From positions 124,001 through 188,000 of the forward strand of contig MCFH01000047.1 in the NCBI GenBank assembly GCA_002104945.1: a DNA stretch of 64,000 nt, read 5' to 3'. The notes below the pieces were generated by a model that did no database searches, was not told where the DNA came from, and saw nothing but the letters and a program-made list of their open reading frames with translations. This document shows positions 48,401 through 62,514 of this stretch, piece by piece. The first letter of the stretch is position 1. The number at the start of each line of letters is the position of its first letter. This DNA comes from Piromyces finnis. Its lineage: Eukaryota; Neocallimastigomycota; Neocallimastigomycetes; Neocallimastigales; Neocallimastigaceae. Position numbers and translations under genes: made by a program.

Positions 48401-48590
48401 TACCAGATTCATCAGTACTTAATACAGTAGTAGTTTCTTTACAACATGGGTAACCATAGGCTAATGCCCAACAATATTCATCATTAGTTTGTACAGCTGA
48501 AATTTGTTCAGTTTCTGTAACTGTAGCTTCTTGAGCAAATACTGAAGTAAAAACAAATGTTGATATTAAACTAATTTTTTTCCAAAACAT
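45465..48590 (-). CDS. Non-catalytic cellulosomal protein: three dockerins and six CBM29-type modules (NCP1-like)
   Basis: A 1041-residue secreted protein. Residues 1-19 are a signal peptide. Three fungal dockerins (CBM10 fold) follow at about 40-74, 86-119 and 135-169, each with CWxxxxGxPCC...GxWGYE...WCG; these dock to scaffoldins of the fungal cellulosome. Six modules of about 137 residues follow at about 180-314, 330-466, 473-609, 615-751, 764-900 and 912-1041. They share the W-x-W pair, an 'RFNFQD' strand and a 'KNI.YTTG' end with the CBM29 modules of Piromyces NCP1, which bind cellulose and mannans. The W-x-W pair is at 346/348, 489/491, 632/634, 780/782 and 929/931; module 1 has only Trp198. 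Modules 3-5 are essentially identical. No catalytic domain is present, so the likely role is multivalent attachment of the complex to plant cell wall. The CBM29 call rests on remembered family pattern and needs a profile search. Confidence 0.85.
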   Translation of the reverse strand: MFWKKISLISTFVFTSVFAQEATVTETEQISAVQTNDEYCWALAYGYPCCKETTTVLSTDESGTWGYENNTWCGIEDLYEENKDDCWASLLGYPCCESNIVYEVDEYGTWGYEFGHWCGIKTEIKDPTKDKTKDCWSVEYGFPCCFGSKVIATDYNGDWGYENNQWCGMPRTVVPPPEYTVLYANTDALPDTTSNQSWSAEISFTDNCMTGVIEENAWGALSLKYEGELFENGSLRFDIKSSFDNAPVTVYAQNFETEDAIVISKVAAGTKWNTVTVDIEFPKYDRFFFQVGSSAAQTISIRNVVVSTGSAAEFEYGEVVNGDENKSKVIKIYGNEDFFPKEFQNWAWETDVSFDGEMIVNTIESSNKTNQATLSIFTPINFSNGALKFDIKAPVDGTLVNISIFEADTDRMIPLGQVKATTEYKTYIYDIDCPDFIRFNFQDTSGEGVEFRLQNIFYSSGTRDDFFAKGQITTIYGNEDFFPKEFQNWAWETDVFCDGEMIVNTVESSNKTNQATLSIFSPNTLSNGAMSFDIMAPVDGTLVNISVFEADTDRMVHLGQVKATTEYKTYAFDIACDAFIRFNFQDESGEGVEFRLKNILYTTGTVADFNQTYDIITIYGNEDFFPKEFQNWAWETDVFCDGEMIVNTVESSNKTNQATLSIFSPNTLSNGAMSFDIMAPVDGTLVNISVFEADTDRMVHLGQVKATTEYKTYAFDIACDAFIRFNFQDESGEGVEFRLKNIKYTTGPSSVFKVEKTEPTYDIITIYGNEDFFPKEFQNWAWETDVFCDGEMIVNTVESSNKTNQATLSIFSPNTLSNGAMSFDIMAPVDGTLVNISVFEADTDRMVHLGQVKATTEYKTYAFDIACDAFIRFNFQDESGEGVEFRLKNIKYTTGPSSVFKIDNSEPVSNEIITIYEMGDQFLEPYENWSWSTTIEYEDGMNVTIEPDFGALSFYSPEYFKKGTIRFDIKSSVAGSTISLALSDSEASDWNPVKTVKPTEEWTTYTVRVSVPQYNRLNFQDATGKGVEFQIKNIQYTAGSF
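45891..47174 (-). repeat. Three tandem near-identical module repeats in the CBM29 gene
   Basis: Coding units for modules 3, 4 and 5 (about 47174-46764, 46748-46338 and 46301-45891) repeat with periods of 429 and 444 bp and are nearly identical at the base level. Only the inter-module linkers differ clearly. Modules 2 and 6 are diverged. This indicates recent internal expansion or homogenisation. Confidence 0.9.
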
Positions 48591-51500
48591 TTTGAAATAT
48601 GATGTATATAAATTTTTTGTATATGTATTTATTTATTTATTTTAGTTGTTTTTGTTTTGTTTTTTATCCCTCAATTATAAAATGTATTATATTTTGTTGA
48701 TATATTTTGATTTATTTTATTTTATTATTGTTTTATTTTATTTTACTTTATTTTAAAAAAAAAATTGACAAAGTTTTCAATTTATTTTAATTTTAAATTA
48801 TTTATTTTATTTTATATATTTAATTTTATTGATGATTTTAATTATATATATAATATTTATTAAATTCCTTCCCTAATTTATTTTTAATTGAATTATTTAA
48901 TATTTATTTTTTTAATAAAAAAAATAAATATTAAATAATATTTTGTATGTTTTATTGAATTAAATTGAAAAGATTATTATATATAAAATAAAATGTATTT
49001 CTTTTTAAATAAAAAGAAAAAAAAAAAAGATTTTATTATTTATATTTATATTTCAATTTCAATAATTAATATAAAAAAAAAAAAAAAAAAATAATTATGA
49101 AGTTTAATATAAATAAACTTTCCCAACTCATAATAAATTTTTTAATAATTTTTGGCTATATAATACTAATCATCAAACAAATTAATTTAAATGAGGAAAA
49201 AAAGAAATTGATTAAAAAAAAAAAGTTTTAATATTCAAACTTTAAATAATAATATTTTTATTGCTCACCAAAAATTTTCAAAAATTTAATTTAATTTGTG
49301 TTATAAAACATCAAACAGAAATTAATTCTTAATTTATATTGGTTTTGACTTTTTTTTTGGTACATAATATATAAAATATATAAAATATATAGAAGTTACT
49401 CTATTGTAGATATATTATTATATATAATTTCAATATAATTTATTATGATGTAACATAAACAAACACTTTCCAATTTTATATATAATTTCATTAAAAAGAA
49501 TGTTTCTTTTTAATTTTATAATTCTATTTGTTTATGCATTATTTTGTGTTAAACTCTAAATTTTGTACTAATCTATTTATCCTTATTTTCATATTTAACT
49601 ATTAAAGAGACCTAGTTATTTGTTATATTGGTAAATAATTTATCTACTTAAAATATTGATTTAAATCGGTAATCTTAATTTATTTCAAAATTTAGATGAA
49701 TAATATAGTGTTAAGTAACATTTCTATATATAAAATAATATATTTTATATATATTCAATTGTCCTTAAAAATTAATTTCATATAATTTAATAAATATCAA
49801 AAATGAAATATTAATATATTAATATTTAATATTATAAAACATTAAAAATTAACTTAAATCTTATAATTATTTAAATTAAAGATTAGTGTAACATTCTTTT
49901 CTCCGTAACTCAAAAAAAAATATTAATTAATATTTGGAATCATTAATTTAATTTAAATTATTATAAAAATAAAACTTTATTTTATAATAAATTTTCCATA
50001 ACCAATTTTCTATATCATTTAAGACTTTTTTGTGTTTTCTTCATCCACTATGATTATTATAGTAATAAAATATAAAAATTCACGGAATTATTATTAGATT
50101 AGGATATTCAATGGTGTATTTTCTAACTATTGTATAGAATTTTAAAGACAGAGGATATATATTTGTATAAACTTTTCCTTAAAAGCAAATTATTACCTTG
50201 TTAATGTTATTGTTGATAGTGATGGTGGTTGGTTGGAGAGTTTGTTTTGCTGTTTTTTGTAATACATTAATTATTTGTTTCTAATAAATTATTATCCATC
50301 TAATTAGTTATGGAAAATTCAAATTTTATTAAATTAGGAAATTTAGATTTCAAATCTTAATAATTATAAAATTAATTAAAAGTACAAATTTTTAATAAAT
50401 TTAAATATTTAAATAGGTGACAAATCATTGATTATTAGTTTAAAATGTATTAAGATTAAATTTCTTTTGTAACCTACTTCAATATAATAATTCTTCCTTC
50501 TGTTTTATGTTTTTCTTTCACTCTTTTTTTATTGGTTTTATAAATCTAATCTAGTGTGTAATATATAAAAATATATTTATAAAATATATAAGCATATTTT
50601 TTGATAATGTAAATAAATAATGTATACAAATATAAAATAAAATACAATAAATGTAAAAATATTAAACGATTATTTTGAAAACTTGGTATTTATATAAATT
50701 GTATAAATTGTATCATTTAAAAATTAAAAAAGGGAAATTATAAATTAAAAGGGATTTTCATAGTAGATTTTGTTAATACAAAGTTGTATAGATATGCATT
50801 TCGTTTATTCTATAATATTAATAAGATATAGAATAAAAAAAAACATTTGATTGATTATTATTTTAATATAAAAAATAACAATGTAATTAATTCTTTTTAT
50901 TTCTTTTCTTTCTTTAGTTATTCCGTTCTTTTTAAAAGATATAGTTTTATTAAATACTCTCCTTTTTTTTTAATTACACTTTTAAAAAAGCTTCACCACC
51001 CAGAAAACAAAGAAATTAATTTAAAACAAAAATTTTAAGGTACAAAAGATATTTTATAAATTCTTTTTTATTATTATTATTTTTTTTTTTTTTTAATTTT
51101 TAAAATTCTTAAATTTGCTTAAATGTAAATCAGCAAGTTCTTCTTCATTCATAAAAAGAAAGAATATATAAAGATAAAATAAAAAAAAAAAAAAAAAGGT
51201 TTACACCTATTTAATTTCATTATAAAATAACAATAAAATATAATTTATAATTTCTACTATTTAAGAATTAATTTATATTAAAAATTTAATTTAAATTTTA
51301 TTAAATATAAAAGCAACTTTTTATACTCTTTAAATATATTATTCTATTATTTTCACCATGCCTATTATTATTATTCTATTTATTATTAGGTTTATCAATG
51401 TAAACATCAATCATCTCAATAATTAGTAATTTATACGTATAATAAAATAATAAAGAATTTTATTCTAAAAAGTTTATTCTTTTTTTTAAAAAAAAAATTC

Positions 51501-51677
51501 CATAGCTTGTAGTTTATTTCATCTTTTAAATAATATGTGATATGCTTCATTTGAACTATCCAATATCTATTTGTCATTAGAATTATTATAATATGCTTTT
51601 ATCTATTTTTAAAATTTACCTTTTTTTAATATTTAAAACTTTAATAAATTTATTTAATCCTTCCTTCATTTATTCAC

Positions 51678-51772
<95 letters not shown>

Positions 51773-51777
51773 TTCAC

Positions 51778-51812
<35 letters not shown>

Positions 51813-52492
51813 TTCATTCATTCATTCACTTATTACTTGATTGAATGACTTAGGGTGAGCCGCTACATTTAATTTATTGTTCATAATTAATATTTTTATG
51901 TACATAATTATTGGTGGATTTGTTTAATAAATTTAATAAATAATGTATTAAAAATGTGAAGAATAAAAATTTTAATTATTTATTTAATTATTCATTTAAT
52001 TAGATAACTATTTAATTAGTTATTTATTTATTCATTCATTCACATATGGAAGAATTAATTTCATTATCACATTAATTTGGTACAATTAAAAAATAATTTG
52101 TATCTTAAGCAAATTATATCAATTGTATTAAATAAATAATTTAAATTTTGTTTTTTATCACCTTAGTTTAAATAATAATAATAATAATAAAACATTTGAA
52201 ATTGACTCTGAATTTTGAAGATTATTTATTAAATTAAAAAAAAAATTAAAATATATATGGAATATATGAAACCTATGAATTAATATATTCAATTATTTTT
52301 TAAATTTACACTTGTTATTTGACCCTTTGACACTCTACTAAACATAATATAAAAAAAAACATATATAAAAAACTTCATCTAACCAATTCAATAAAGTGTA
52401 CAGTAAAAGAGAGAAAAAAAAAAGTCATAATAATATAAAATATATATATAGTTGTTTTTTTTTTTAAAAAAAAAAAAAATACATCAACAAAA
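48591..52492. other. AT-rich intergenic region
   Basis: 3.9 kb between two divergently transcribed genes. It contains poly-A/T runs and, near 51.7 kb, a compound tetranucleotide repeat. A frame at 50847-51038 is short and unlike any protein I know. No gene called. Confidence 0.6.
51678..51830. repeat. Compound TTAT/TTAG tetranucleotide repeat
   Basis: A (TTAT)n block, then about 13 units of TTAG, then another (TTAT)n block and a short (TTCA)n run. The TTAG block sits symmetrically between two 'attcacttatttatttatt' sequences. Confidence 0.93.
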
Positions 52493-54427
52493 ATGATGCA
52501 TCCTGAAAATGTTAGTGAAAGTTCAAATCTATTAACGCATGCTGCTGAATACAATTTCAGTAGTAGTGATAGTGATATTGAAGAAATACCGGAAGCAGAA
52601 GAAGATTTTGGTGTTTCAGCAATGCCAACAATGAAAGAAAAAGAAAAAAAAAGAAATTCACATTTATGTCTTGGATTTTTATTAGTATTAATTTTAATTG
52701 GTATAGGCATTGTTTTTATATTTTTTTCACCTCAAAAATTTAGATTTAAAATTAATGAAAATTCTAGTAGTGATTCAAAAACACTCTATTCATTTGATTT
52801 TAATACCAATAAACCTATTGAAGGTACCTATAATAAAACATTATCGGTCAGTTGTAAAAATGGAATATTTGTTGGTGAAAAGACAGACGACGACATTTTA
52901 TCATTTAAAGGAATTCCTTATGCAAAACCACCAACTGGAAAACTTCGTTGGAAACCACCTGTTAGACCTGATGATAGTTTAACTGTTATGGAAGCCTATC
53001 ATTTTGGCTATTCTCCAATTCAAACTCAATGGGCATTAGAAGCTGCCTCATATTACGAACAAAGTGAGGATTGTTTAACCCTGAATATTTGGGTTAATCC
53101 AACAGAAAAATACAATGGTAAAAAACCTGTCATGGTATTTATCTATGGTGGTTCCTACGGATGGGGAGGTACCATAGATCCAATGTATGATGCTTACCAT
53201 TTTGTAAAGGATCAACCAGATATTGTTTTTGTCACCGTCAACTATCGTACGGGTATAATGGGTTTTATTGATTTTTCCAAGGTGGAAGGGGGTGAAGAGT
53301 ACAAAGAAAGTGGTAATTTAGGTCTTCTTGATCAAATTCAAGCCCTTAAATGGATCAAAGAAAATATTGAAGGATTTGGCGGTGATCCAGACAATGTAAC
53401 TTTATTTGGTGAATCTGCAGGTGCCGGTAGTGTTAGTATTCTTTCGGTGATACCAGAAGCTAAAGGGTTATTTAAAAGAGTCATTGCTCAAAGTGGTTCG
53501 GTGGCCTTAACCTACAGTAAAAAAGAATGTCAAAAATTAACAGAATTATTGCTTAAAGAAGCCAATGCCGATACTATGAATGATTTATTAACCCTTACCG
53601 AAGATACCTTGAAAGAAATCAACATTAAATTAAACGATTATAATAATTTCCCTGAACGTGATGGTATAGTGATACCCGAAGATTTATATGAAGTTTACCA
53701 AAATGGTACATCCAAAGATATTGATTTTTTAATTGGTAATCATCAAGATGAAAGTCGTTACTGGATCCGAGCCTTTGGTAATGAATATATTTATCAAATG
53801 GCCGTTCCAATTCTTTATGAAAATAATATGAAGGAGGTATCCGATGACGATAAAGAATCTGCAGAAAAATTTGTACGTTTACAAAAATCAACGTATCCCT
53901 GGAGTATTTCAAAATTTTACAATGAATTATTATTCCGTATTCCAGCAATGGAACAAGCCATTGGACATTCTAAAAATGGTGGAAATGTATATATGTATTA
54001 TTGGACTTACCCCGTTTCCTATAAAAAAATTGGTGCCCATCACGGAGTAGAACTATCCTTTGTTATGGATAATTTAAATCAAACCGTATTTTCTTCTCAT
54101 CTTGCAAATAAAGAATTGGCCTCAAGTGTACAAGAAATGTGGGTCAATTTTGCTAAAACTGGTCAACCTTCCGTGGGTAATATAACATGGGAAAAATTTG
54201 AACCGGATACTAAACGAACCATGATCCTAAATGAAAATTATGAAATGAAGGATCATGTTTTAGAAGAACAATACATTTTAATTAAACCTCTTTTAAAATA
54301 CAATTTTAATGGTTGTTATACCGATTTAAATTATAATGTAAATTATGTTCAAAAAGTTATCATTGGTTCTATATGTATTCTCATTGCTATTATCATTCTA
54401 CCGATAATTATTTGTAAGAAGAAATAA
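52493..54427 (+). CDS. Membrane-anchored type-B carboxylesterase
   Basis: 644 residues of the alpha/beta-hydrolase carboxylesterase/cholinesterase family, which hydrolyses carboxylic esters. The catalytic triad is visible: Ser308 in GESAGAG, Glu420 in 'NHQDES' and His517 in 'GAHHGVEL'. The oxyanion-hole region 'IYGGSYGWGG' and the N-terminal 'FKGIPYAKPPTGKLRW' signature are also present. A hydrophobic segment at about 58-78 after an acidic Ser-rich tail of 57 residues looks like a type II signal anchor. A second lies at about 621-641, followed by three Lys at the C-terminus. The catalytic domain thus probably sits in a lumen or outside the cell, tethered at both ends, which is unusual for the family. 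No introns. A role on feruloyl or acetyl esters of plant wall is possible but not shown by sequence. Confidence 0.88.
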   Translation: MMHPENVSESSNLLTHAAEYNFSSSDSDIEEIPEAEEDFGVSAMPTMKEKEKKRNSHLCLGFLLVLILIGIGIVFIFFSPQKFRFKINENSSSDSKTLYSFDFNTNKPIEGTYNKTLSVSCKNGIFVGEKTDDDILSFKGIPYAKPPTGKLRWKPPVRPDDSLTVMEAYHFGYSPIQTQWALEAASYYEQSEDCLTLNIWVNPTEKYNGKKPVMVFIYGGSYGWGGTIDPMYDAYHFVKDQPDIVFVTVNYRTGIMGFIDFSKVEGGEEYKESGNLGLLDQIQALKWIKENIEGFGGDPDNVTLFGESAGAGSVSILSVIPEAKGLFKRVIAQSGSVALTYSKKECQKLTELLLKEANADTMNDLLTLTEDTLKEINIKLNDYNNFPERDGIVIPEDLYEVYQNGTSKDIDFLIGNHQDESRYWIRAFGNEYIYQMAVPILYENNMKEVSDDDKESAEKFVRLQKSTYPWSISKFYNELLFRIPAMEQAIGHSKNGGNVYMYYWTYPVSYKKIGAHHGVELSFVMDNLNQTVFSSHLANKELASSVQEMWVNFAKTGQPSVGNITWEKFEPDTKRTMILNENYEMKDHVLEEQYILIKPLLKYNFNGCYTDLNYNVNYVQKVIIGSICILIAIIILPIIICKKK

Positions 54428-55242
54428 TTTTTTTTTTTTTTTTTTAAAAAAAAAAAATTACTCCAACTATAAACATATACAAATACCACCCACTTTACAT
54501 CTAACCAACCCTCTTAATCATTTAAACCTAATGATATCTTGAAAATCTTAAAGTCTAATCTATCTATCCATTTTTTTCAAATAGTTATTATTGATTAATA
54601 ATTAAAAAAAAAAAAAAAAAAAAAAAAAATGAATAGTATTATATATAAATTAAAGGATTATAAACTTTACCATCTTTTTATTTACTCTATCGACGTTTGA
54701 ATTATTTATTCCATTCATTTTTATTAATTATCTTTCAAAAAAACATAGTTTTATCGAGTAAATATAAATTTTATAAATATTTAATTTTTTTTTTTTTATA
54801 TATATATTATATAAATAGTTAAAGTAGTTTATCATCAAATAAAAATTATAAAAAATATACACTTTTAAAAAAATGAAGTAAAAAATGATAGTTTATATTT
54901 TCTTTTTTTTTTTTTTTTTTTTATTTATTTATTTAAATATACTTTGACTTTTATAAATGATCAATATCATTATTCTTATATCTAAGATGGGTTGTTATTA
55001 TTATTTAATGGTATTTATTTAATAGGAATTGGTAATACTTTTTTTTTTTTATATATGATATTACATTATTTTTATTTTCTCTTTTTTTTTTTTTCTTTTT
55101 GTTATGCCTATTGTTGACTTGATTTATTTTTTGTTATCGAAATTTTATTATTAATAATACTTTTGGAAATAAAAAAATTCACCTCTAAAAAAAAAAAAAG
55201 GAAAAGTTTACAAAAATAATTTTAAACTTTTACTTTTTTTTT
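54428..55242. other. AT-rich intergenic region between convergent genes
   Basis: Between the 3' ends of the esterase (+) and the kinase (-). Several poly-T and poly-A tracts of 15-25 bases. No gene seen. Confidence 0.6.
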
Positions 55243-56982
<1,740 letters not shown>

Positions 56983-59900
56983 CGTTGATTTTTTTTTTTT
57001 TTTTTTAATATTTTTTTGTTTTTGGATATATAAAAATATTGACTTTATAATTCTGTTTAAAAACAAATGTTAAAAAATATTTAATATAAGTGACTTTTTA
57101 CAAAAGTTTTCAACTATTATTATTTTTAATGTTTACTAATTTTTAATTAAATTAAAAAAGCAACTTACAATTAAAGAATTTGAAAAGAAATAGTTTTTAT
57201 TTTTTCACAGAAAAAAGGTATTACTATCTCTTTTTATTTAATTACAAGATTCCTGATATATTATTTAATTATATTCAATAAAAAAATAATAATACATTAG
57301 CAATAGGGTCGCTTTTTCCAAAATATTATATTTATTATTTTGTTTTAGATAAAAGGTTATATTATATTGTATTTCTGAACACTTTTTTTTTAAAAAAAAA
57401 AAATAATAAAATATCACTTTTATATTTATAACTAAATCTTTAATTATTTTGCTTATCCTCTTACTTTAATATTTATTACGTTTATATATATATTATAAAT
57501 TTATATTAATCTATAATATAATTTATAATTTATCTTTTTCTTGATTTTTTTAATAAAAAAAAATTATATTTGATGTTAATTTTTTAATCTTTATGAAATT
57601 AAAAATTTTCAAAGATTATAATAATGGTTATTTTTTTTTTATTTTTTTTAAAAAAAAACCTTTTGTTATATTTTTTAAAAATCCTTTTAATTTATGTATT
57701 ATTTTTTCAATATATATATTTTTTTTCTTTTTTTTATAATAATATTCTATATAGTTTATAGAGTATGATTATTATTAAATAAATATTTTTCACAAATAAT
57801 GGTATAAATATTTTAAATTATAAATTAAAAAACTAAAACATTTTCTAAAGTCTTAAAAATTATTGATTATAAAAGTTTATACTATTTAAAAAAAGAATAA
57901 ACTAAAAAGAATAAATAGATATAATAAAAAGAAAAAAAATAAATTAAATTACTATAGAATATAGTATTTATAATTGAAGAAAATGAATACTTTAAAGTGT
58001 ATTGATGAATGCGCAAATGGTAAGGGAGGGTGTACTTTATAAAAGGATATATAAAAAATATAAAAAAAAAAAAAAATTTAAAAAAAAAAAAGATATTTTT
58101 TATTATATATAAATATAAATTTTTTTTTTTATTATTTTATTACCTAATTATTTTTTTTTTATAGATTAAATTTTTATCCATATGTTAGGTGATTTTTAAA
58201 ATAATAATAAATAAAGTTTATTATAGAATAAGAAATTATATATTAGAATAGGAACTATTATTATTATTTTTTTTTGTTTTTTTTCTGTGTTTTGAATATA
58301 CAAATAATATATGAAATATATGAAAGATAAAAGATTAATATTAATTATTATATAAGAGTGATATATAAGAATATAATAATAATTTATATAAAAATATTAT
58401 ATAATATATATTTATAATAATAATAATAATAATTAATTTCATCATTATATATTATTTAGTTATAATTAAAGATAGACTACTATAATACTTTAACTAGTAT
58501 TATATATAGAATAGTATTATGCTATTTTTACACTCATTATACTAGCGATGCATATAACTATTTTTTACACCCGCCGTACACTCCCTTTACATTACTTTTA
58601 TGAGTTGAACTCTTTTTCTTAATAACAAAATGCTTCTTCTTATTTATTACCAACCAAAAAAAGGTAAAAGGACGCTGTTCTTTAGGAATTAATATATAAA
58701 ATGCATATTTAAATTGAATATAAACAAATTTATACTATTTAATATATTTATAGATATATTCAATTTTATTTGTAAATATTAATACATATATTAAATATTA
58801 CAAATTAATTTAGTAAAAAAATATTAATTTAAATTATATTGGTCTTTTAATATATAGAGTTTAAAATAGGATAAATAAATGACACATATATTTAATATAT
58901 TATAAATATTTATTTAATATATTAATATAAATTCTATATTATTTCATATATAATAATATAAATAAAATAGTTTGATATTCATTTTATGGCATATATTAAT
59001 ATTACTATAATATATTATTATTTTAATTAATTATTAAATTAATAAAACATTCATAGTATTAAAGCTGGGAAGCCTTTAGCCCAACATACATCAAAAAGTA
59101 AAGCACGCACCATAAAAATCAAATGTACATCCTACTCTTTTTTTTTAAAATGACAACAACTGAAAAATAGTTTCAATAGCATTCATTAATATAAATTGCA
59201 ATGAGTAAATGACACCACAATGTTATTTTCTGTGAAAATAAAAAAGATAAGATAAATTTGTAATAAAAAATTGACTTAAATAGATTATATTAATAATATA
59301 TGACATAGTTTTTTATTCTATTATTATATATATTATATATTAAAAAAAAAATGTTTCTTCTTCCTAATATTAATTTATAATAAATTTATAATAAATAATA
59401 ATATATATTATTTTCAATTAAAGAAATGATTAATTAAATTATTTTTCCATAAATATAGCGCTATACCTTCTATAATATTAAATTTATATTAATTAAAGTT
59501 TATTTTGTATTACCAAATTTTTAAAAAACAATTAAGCGCTTTATATTAATTTTTTTTTCTATCCTTCTATTCTGAAAAGGTTTAAGCAGTGAGGTGAGAG
59601 GGAAGGGAAAAGGAAAATACCTAGGTAAAATGAAAAAGTTAAGATAAAAGAATAGACTATATTAATTTTTTTTAATACAGCAACAATGATAGGAAAAAAA
59701 CCTATGAAAGGTACTTTTATACAGTTTCATTGAAATAATGTAATCCTATCGATTTAAAAAAGTTAATTTGAATAACTATAATACTTCATCTATGAACTTT
59801 GGTAGTATCCCATCTATGCATAGAAATACCATGTCATCTTACATATTTTATGATTGATTAATCACCATATTATTTATATTGGTATGTTTATTAGAATTAG

Positions 59901-62514
59901 CACACTTAAAAAATTAGCTGATATAAAAATACTTTTAATAGAAATAGTTTAATAAACAATATTTATTTTTTATAATTTTTAAAATGGTTTTGCATTATAA
60001 ATTAATATATTAATGCAGTGAATCATCCTATAATATATAAACATTTTTAAACATTATCTATTTCATTACAAAAAAAAAAAGTTGATTTTTAATATAAGAG
60101 GACAATTTATTCTATCTTTTTATTATTGTTGGTTATGTATAAAGAAAAAGAAAAGTAAAATACAATTTAAACCCATCATTTATCGCTTATAAAAAAACAC
60201 TTTGTTTCCTTTAGACTATCGCTTATAAAAAAAATGAGTACAAGGGTGTAAAATACATTTATTACTATTATTAAAAAAAAAAAAAAGATAATTTTCCTAT
60301 AAAAATAAAAGTTATAACCAATCGTCTTCAAGTTTCGGTAATACAAATTTTTTTTCAAATGCCTAACAACAAAATGAACCAATAAACATTTTGTGATCCA
60401 TTAAACATTTTGTTAAAAAAAATAAAAAATTTTCAAACAATAGTAGGTAAGCGGAGAGATTAAAATGTAAGCATTTCTCCTATCCCTCCTGGTAAATAAC
60501 ATAAAAAAAAAAAACTAGAAATAGTAATATTAATTTTTTAATAAAAAAAAAAAAAAGAAAATAGGCTTTGAAAATGTATTATGTATAAAAACTCTTTAAA
60601 ACAGTATAATCTATAAATTTATATTTAATTTGGCTTTATTTTCTTTTCACTCAAAATAAAAAAAAGCATTAAAATGATCATGTGAATTAAAGATTTAAAT
60701 ATATTTATTTATGCTAAATTTACATTGATTTACATCTAACATGGGCATGAATAAAAATTAAATACATTCACAATAAACAAATTACGTTCTTTATTATGAA
60801 TGTATTTATTATTAATGTTATTGTTGTTATTATTAATGTTGTTGTTGTTGTTGTTATTAATGTTGTTGTTGTTATTAATATAAGTATTATATTAAGATGA
60901 TAGTGACGATTACTAAATTTTAAAAAAAATACTATTACTATTTATATCACCGTTATCATATTTTATCATTATTTTTTCATGTTAATTAGGACTAATAAAT
61001 ATTTTATTATTTTTGACATGATGATTATGCTTAATGATTCATTATTTTATCTATATTAAAAGAATTAGTGGAGAATTTTGTAGTTTGCTAAATTCAAAAA
61101 AGTAAAAATTTGAAATTTTATTAAAAAAGAAAAAAGTTTATTAAATATTAAATTGAATTTTTTATTAAACCTTAAAAATTATTAAATTTTAATAAATACA
61201 TTATGTATACATAAATTTTGATAGATTAATTTTACTAAAAAAATTGGTGACAAAACTGATTTAGAGTGCCCGTCCTTTTTAGGAATACGAACATACGGAC
61301 ATAGGAAGAAATGATAAATAAAAAAATAATTAAAATTACCTTTTTTATATATAAAGAAAGATTCTTTTATCTCAAATTTAAAAACACTTTTAAATTTAAT
61401 ATAATAATAATAAAACTAGTCTATTCAATTTCTTGTAAATTCAAATGTTAAAATAATATCTCTTCCCTTTTTTTAAAAAAAAAATATATATGAATTTGTC
61501 TTTTTATAGTAAAAAAAAAAGACCTTTATAAATATATATATTTTTTTTTTTTTGATTAATATAATGTATTTTATTAATTGGATTAAAGATAGGTATTACA
61601 GGAAATGTTCCAAGAAGATAAATTTCCTTCTTTTCCCTATCTATCTATACCTATCCTTTAATAACAAATATATTACAATACTTTTGAAAGTTATATATCT
61701 TTATTTAAAAAAAATTATATTTATCAAGATCCATTATATATAAACTTTCAGTAAAGTCTAGGATATTAATCGAGATATTGAGTGTGGAAAAAATTTCTAT
61801 ATTGGTATAGATGTATATAAAAACAAAATGGTATAGTGATAAATAATGTTTGTGATACTTTAAATATTATGTAAAAGAAGACAAATATAAGAAAATACCT
61901 TTTTTTTTTTTTTTTTCATTCATTAAATGTTACAACTTTTCTATTTATTAATTTATTTTTTAATTAATAAAACTTTCAATATATATAATTATTTCACAAA
62001 GTCAATTAAAAATACAAATAAATAAAGTATTAAAATAAAAAAAAAGCATTATGGAAGAAAATATTAAAAAAAAAAACTAGAAATACAATGTTTTGATAAT
62101 AAAAAATATTATGTATTATATTATAATTTATAATTGCAAAGTTTTTAAAAGTATTTAAATACAACTAGGTATATTATTGAAGATAGAGTATGGTATATTA
62201 TTAAATGGTTTAATAAAATAGGATATTGTGCTAACAATTATATAGTATTGAAAAAGAAAAAAACAATTCTTTTGCAGAAACTATTTAATATGTTTTATAC
62301 TTAATAGGATAAGATGGTTAAAATATAAAAAAGTTTGGTTGGAATTTATAATGTAAGTAAATGGAAATTATTATTTATTATTTGTATTATTTTAAAAAAA
62401 ATAATTTGTATTAATGTAAGAAAAAATACCATAAAAAGTCATCTAAAAAGTTTTAAATTTTGTTACAACAGCATTATCTATTATAAGGAGTAGAAATTAA
62501 TAGTTATATATCAA
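56983..62514. other. Gene-poor AT-rich region
   Basis: 5.5 kb with no gene I can support. Small less AT-rich patches at about 58.55-58.68, 59.06-59.13, 59.56-59.63, 60.44-60.49 and 61.26-61.31 kb have no match I recognise and could be remnants of transposons or small RNAs. A GTT/ATT repeat lies near 60.85 kb. Confidence 0.55.
60823..60890. repeat. GTT/ATT trinucleotide repeat
   Basis: Alternating short blocks of GTT and ATT ('ttattaatgttgttgttg' pattern) in intergenic DNA. Confidence 0.85.

Noticed and set aside
57000-57066. Upstream in-frame Met of the kinase at 57066
   Set aside because: The extension is a hydrophobic/Lys run coded by the poly-A leader; the Met at 56982 fits better.
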